Shown here one piece after another: positions 60,183-64,000 of a DNA stretch of 64,000 bases (its first letter is position 1; the number at the start of each line of letters is the position of its first letter). The DNA lies in assembly GCA_903826865.1 (NCBI GenBank), contig CAIKGD010000016.1:1-64000 (forward strand), read 5' to 3'. The position numbers and the translations under genes are program-made. The stretch is from an uncultured Verrucomicrobiota bacterium. Its GTDB lineage: Bacteria > Verrucomicrobiota > Kiritimatiellia > Kiritimatiellales > Tichowtungiaceae. A model generated the notes under the pieces. It was not told where the DNA came from, made no database searches, and worked only from the letters and a program-made list of their open reading frames with translations.

Positions 60183-61093
60183 GGGCTTGAAACATGCGCG
60201 AGCCGGATCGCTGTTTCGATTGCGGCGATCATACTGTCGGGTCTGGCGACGCCCTTACCCGCAATGTTGAAGGCAGTGCCGTGGTCGGGAGAAGTGCGTA
60301 CAATCGGCAGGCCGAGCGTCAGGTTTACGCCGCAGTCAAATGCATGCATTTTAAGCGGGCCGAGCCCCTGATCGTGATACATGGCCACGACGGCGTCGTA
60401 TTGTTTATTCAGGGACTGGAAAAAAATTACATCAGCCGGAACCGGGCCGCTGGCGTTAAAGCCGTTGGCGCGCGCTGCGGCGATAGCGGGCGCGATGACG
60501 GTTGATTCTTCATCGCCGAGCGTGCCGCCGTCGCCCGCGTGGGGGTTTAGTCCGCAGACGCCGATGTGTCCGTTTTCGAGGCCGAACCATTTCAACGCTT
60601 CACCGGTCAGCTCAATTGCTTCTTGAACCTTTGCTCTGGTAAGCGCGGCGGCAACCGCGCGCAGCGGCAGATGGCGCGTGGCAAGCATCACGCGAAGTCC
60701 TTTACCCATCAGCATCATGCCGTAGCGGTTGGTTCCGGTGAGTTCAGCGATCATTTCGGTGTGGCCCGGGTAAGGCACTCCGGCGAGCTTGAGGCCTTCT
60801 TTGCAGATCGGTGCCGTGACCATCGCATCGAGTTCGCCATCGAGGCATCCGCGCACCGCACGCTCAATGGCGGCAACGGCGGCCGTCGACGCTTCAGCGG
60901 TGATTTTTCCCGGCATCAGTTTACCGACGAACGGAATTTTCCAATGGCTGGCGGCGTCGAAGATCCGGGCAGGGCCTATAAAAGTGAATGCAACCTTTTT
61001 GTCCCAGCGGCCGGAGGCAACGGCTTTGATGGCGATTTCAGGGCCGATGCCGTTGACATCACCGCAGGTGATACCAATATGGATTGGTTTCAT
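60170..61093 (-). CDS. pdxA: 4-hydroxythreonine-4-phosphate dehydrogenase
   Basis: ITCGDVNGIGPEIAIKAV, PYPGHTEMIAELTG, GLNPHAGDGGTLGDEE, VVAMYHDQGLGPLK. Confidence 0.95.
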   Translation of the reverse strand: MKPIHIGITCGDVNGIGPEIAIKAVASGRWDKKVAFTFIGPARIFDAASHWKIPFVGKLMPGKITAEASTAAVAAIERAVRGCLDGELDAMVTAPICKEGLKLAGVPYPGHTEMIAELTGTNRYGMMLMGKGLRVMLATRHLPLRAVAAALTRAKVQEAIELTGEALKWFGLENGHIGVCGLNPHAGDGGTLGDEESTVIAPAIAAARANGFNASGPVPADVIFFQSLNKQYDAVVAMYHDQGLGPLKMHAFDCGVNLTLGLPIVRTSPDHGTAFNIAGKGVARPDSMIAAIETAIRLAHVSSPWKK

Positions 61094-61127
61094 ATAATCC
61101 AGCGCTCCGGTACTTCATAACCCCGGG

Positions 61128-62108
61128 TTAATACCGTTCTATAAAGTGTTTGACGGTGATGCGTTTTATCAGCGCGTCGTGCAGGCGGGCTTTTTCCGCA
61201 TCCAGCAGTTTGGTTTCGATACTTTTCTGCACCTCTTCGAAGGCGGAGTATCCTTCTTCGCGGCGTTCTTCGACTTTGACAATATAGAATTCGGCAGGTG
61301 TTTCGATAAGGTCGCTGACCTGTCCGGCCGGTGTTTTGAGCAGTGCGGGACGAAGTTCTGCTCGTATATCGTCGAGAACCCGCCACGGGGCTTCACCGGC
61401 ATCGCCTTCAGAAACCTCTTTGGCGACCGCCATGAAATCCGCGCCGTTGAGCAGTTTCTGCACGGTGTTTTCAGCCTGCGTGCGTTTTGCAGCGCGGTCT
61501 TCGTCCGTTTTACCTTTGTTGATGAGAATAAAGCGGTATTTGACTTTGAAGGGGACGAGGTAGTCCGCTTTGGTGCGTTCATATTCGTCACGCACAGCTT
61601 GTGCCGGTATCTTGGCGCGGCGGGTGACTTCCTGATTGTAGAACATGCCGACGGTAATCTGGTCGGTTACTTCCTTTTTCCATTCCTCAAAAGTCATACG
61701 GCGGTCGGCGAGTGTACGGGACAACAGGGCGCGGTCATTGTTGAACCTCTCGCGAATAAGCCGGGAGATCTCGTCGTCGGTGAACTTTTCAGGCAGAGAA
61801 ATGCCGAGAGTTTTGGTTTCAGCTTTGAGCAGCGCTTCTTCAATAAGCGACTCACGGCCGTCGAAATAGGCCGCCTGTATGCGCTCAGCGAGCTCCTTGC
61901 CCTTGTATTTGCGGGGGATCTGCTGCAAAAAGGGACCGATGCTTTGGCGCACATCGCCGTAAGTGATAATGGTGCTGTCAACGCGCGCGGCGTAGCCGTC
62001 GATAGCGGTGATCAGCGGTCCGTTGGTTGAGGGTGCCGCCGGGGTCCCGTTGGTTTGTGCGAAAAGAACCGGAGCCGCCAATGTAAAAAGCAGAAATATT
62101 TTTTTCAT
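61128..62108 (-). CDS. SurA-like periplasmic chaperone / parvulin-type PPIase
   Basis: Signal peptide MKKIFLLFTLAAPVLFAQ; parvulin-like FMAVAKEVSEGDAGEAPWRVLDDIRAELRPALLKTPAGQVSDLIETPAEFYIVKVEERR; surA-pdxA-rsmA order. Confidence 0.85.
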   Translation of the reverse strand: MKKIFLLFTLAAPVLFAQTNGTPAAPSTNGPLITAIDGYAARVDSTIITYGDVRQSIGPFLQQIPRKYKGKELAERIQAAYFDGRESLIEEALLKAETKTLGISLPEKFTDDEISRLIRERFNNDRALLSRTLADRRMTFEEWKKEVTDQITVGMFYNQEVTRRAKIPAQAVRDEYERTKADYLVPFKVKYRFILINKGKTDEDRAAKRTQAENTVQKLLNGADFMAVAKEVSEGDAGEAPWRVLDDIRAELRPALLKTPAGQVSDLIETPAEFYIVKVEERREEGYSAFEEVQKSIETKLLDAEKARLHDALIKRITVKHFIERY

Positions 62109-62248
62109 AAGAGCGGCATTATGCGCAAAGAGGCCGTTCAGTGCAACGGCATTTCCCGCCGGCATCGAACGGGGTTCGACCCGGCGGATGTGCGAAGTCG
62201 CGTCCCGCCTGAATCTCAGATAAGGAACTGGTTTTCCATAGCGCAGAA

Positions 62249-63607
62249 ATGCAAAATCAGGCCGTGGAAATCGAGTCAAAAAAACGGGCGGACGATCCGG
62301 TCCGGGCTATGAACCGGAAAATCAGATTATGCGCGGCTGAGGCTGCGGTTCTCAGTATCGGAATTCACCTCTTAGTGCTGTTCTTCGCCGGCTCTCTGGT
62401 GATCTGGCGGGTCGTCCATACACCGGCCGCAGAGTTCAAAAGCGAAAACATTGAACGGCCGAAGCTGGAAGACCGGGCGGCGCAACTGCCGGTTAAAATC
62501 GAAGAATTTCAGAGACATGGCGCGAAACCTAAATTGGCGAAGCGGTTGGCAAGTACTGTTGAACGGCCTTTTGCGCTCCCGGCGATGAGCCTTCCGGAAA
62601 TGAAATTTGAAGGAGCCGGCAGCAGTCTGGATTCATTAAATCTGAGCAGCCGCAGTCTGCCCGGCGGGCTGGACCTGGGCGTTACCGGTGTCAATTTTTT
62701 CGGCACCCGCTCCAGCGGCGAAAAAATGGTGTTCATCCTGGATGCCTCCAGACAGATGATGGAAGACGCCAAGGGCGGTTATTACACCTATAAATTTGCC
62801 AAAGACAAAATCCACCAGCTGGTTGATGCGATGCCGGCGGCCACGCTGTTCAATGTCATGGTGTACAACGATAATAATGTCGATATGTTCCGCCCGCAGC
62901 CGGTACCCGCCACGCAGGCCAACCGGGATGCCCTGAAAGAGTGGCTGGCGCCGATTAACAGTAATCCGCAGTCTGTCGGACAGGTCTCCGCAAATTACCG
63001 GCCGAGGCTTGTTTACCAGTCGGAAATCGGCGGCGGAGCCCGGCACTGGCTGAAAGCGGCTCAGGCGGCGATGGAACAGACCGCGGATAATATCTTTATA
63101 TTGTGCGGCGGTTTCGGGCGGTACCCCGTCCGGCAGTCCGGCGAGGCTCCGGCACGGGATGAAAATAAAATGGCTGAATACCGCGCAAAACTGAGCGCGG
63201 TGAATGAAAAAGCCCGTCAGGCTTTCAGCGCGGAAAATGAAGCGCGCGCTGCCCGAGGACTTCCGCCTAAAATTGTTTACGACTGGAACGATTACATGAC
63301 GCAGGAACTGCGGCTGGTGCTTCCGGATCCTCCGGTCACAACCGGAGGCAGCAGACGGACGGTAGACCGGGAGCGGCTGGTTTTGGAGCATCTGGACGCC
63401 GTCTGGGAATCTCAATACACTCCGAAAGAACTGATGGCGCCCAGAATCCATTTTGTCTATCTGATCGCAGAAAACGCCAGTTTAAGCGAAGGCTATCTGG
63501 ATGTTATGGCGATGAAAAAAACGGCGGACGCATTCCGGGGCGAGTTTGAATTGCTGCGCGGCGCAAAAGCCATGAAGAATCTGATCCGGTACAATTCAGG
63601 ATTCTGA
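62249..63607 (+). CDS. Membrane-anchored VWA-like protein
   Basis: Single N-terminal TM (LSIGIHLLVLFFAGSLVIW), then KMVFILDASRQMMEDAKGG resembling a modified VWA MIDAS start. Confidence 0.65.
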   Translation: MQNQAVEIESKKRADDPVRAMNRKIRLCAAEAAVLSIGIHLLVLFFAGSLVIWRVVHTPAAEFKSENIERPKLEDRAAQLPVKIEEFQRHGAKPKLAKRLASTVERPFALPAMSLPEMKFEGAGSSLDSLNLSSRSLPGGLDLGVTGVNFFGTRSSGEKMVFILDASRQMMEDAKGGYYTYKFAKDKIHQLVDAMPAATLFNVMVYNDNNVDMFRPQPVPATQANRDALKEWLAPINSNPQSVGQVSANYRPRLVYQSEIGGGARHWLKAAQAAMEQTADNIFILCGGFGRYPVRQSGEAPARDENKMAEYRAKLSAVNEKARQAFSAENEARAARGLPPKIVYDWNDYMTQELRLVLPDPPVTTGGSRRTVDRERLVLEHLDAVWESQYTPKELMAPRIHFVYLIAENASLSEGYLDVMAMKKTADAFRGEFELLRGAKAMKNLIRYNSGF

Positions 63608-63608
63608 A

Positions 63609-64000
63609 TCAGTGGCGCGGACCTGAGCGGCGGGGCGGCGGACGGCTGCCGCCGCGACGGTTGTCACGTCCGCCTTCCGGCGGGCGGCTGTCGCGGTAAG
63701 GCGATTTGCGCACCGGCGGAGGCAGTATCAACATGTCCGGCTCGGGCTGGATGCAGGAGAGGCGTTTGCCGAGCAGTTCTTCAATCGCCGGCAGCTCGAA
63801 CGATTCTTTTTCGCAGGCAAAGGTGACGGAAATGCCTTTTTTGCCGGCACGGCCGGTGCGTCCGATGCGGTGGACGTAGTCGTCGGGCTGCGCCGGGATG
63901 TTGAAGTTGATGACGTGGGTGATGTCGTCCACATGGATGCCGCGTCCGGCGACGTCCGTGGCGACGACGAGTTTGCAACGCCCGTCTTTGAAGTCGGCCA
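63609..64000 (-). CDS. DEAD-box RNA helicase (RhlE-like) C-terminal part, truncated by window edge
   Basis: [51 protein letters not shown]-rich tail. Confidence 0.93.
   Translation of the reverse strand, partial: ADFKDGRCKLVVATDVAGRGIHVDDITHVINFNIPAQPDDYVHRIGRTGRAGKKGISVTFACEKESFELPAIEELLGKRLSCIQPEPDMLILPPPVRKSPYRDSRPPEGGRDNRRGGSRPPPRRSGPRH

Noticed and set aside
1-64000. CRISPR array, rRNA operon, prophage or IS element
   Set aside because: No regularly spaced direct repeats, rRNA signature, phage structural genes or transposase ORFs seen in the window

Overview
64-kb chromosomal window, GC-rich, probably a PVC-group or similar Gram-negative bacterium (taxonomy is inference only). Most of it is housekeeping: mnmG, der, typA, larEBC, murA, dnaA-dnaN, secA, surA-pdxA-rsmA, trpF/trpB/trpC, yicC-gmk, nrdR, lnt, prfB, and four tRNAs. 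The strongest system-level signal is the left-edge minus-strand cluster (1..7453): a DUF2490-type outer-membrane protein, a CoA-acylating aldehyde dehydrogenase, a divergent SucC/SucD-like ADP-forming acyl-CoA ligase pair, a DASS/SLC13 anion transporter and a split transketolase, with a ROK regulator nearby. This gene set matches what is expected for a sulfoglycolytic transketolase (sulfo-TK) route ending in sulfoacetate. An accessory island (about 40.8-46.9 kb) carries a Fic protein, a C-protein-controlled type II R-M system (C5 MTase, MvaI/BcnI-like REase, Vsr) with a C-box, and an AbrB-Doc toxin-antitoxin pair. Other items: two BIME/REP-like three-way-junction palindromes plus a second covarying hairpin family, a 37-aa Lys/Ala/Val histone-H1-like micro-ORF missing from the ORF track, two trpB paralogs around trpF, an LRV/HEAT-like repeat lipoprotein, and a candidate oriC. 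No CRISPR array, rRNA or prophage was seen.
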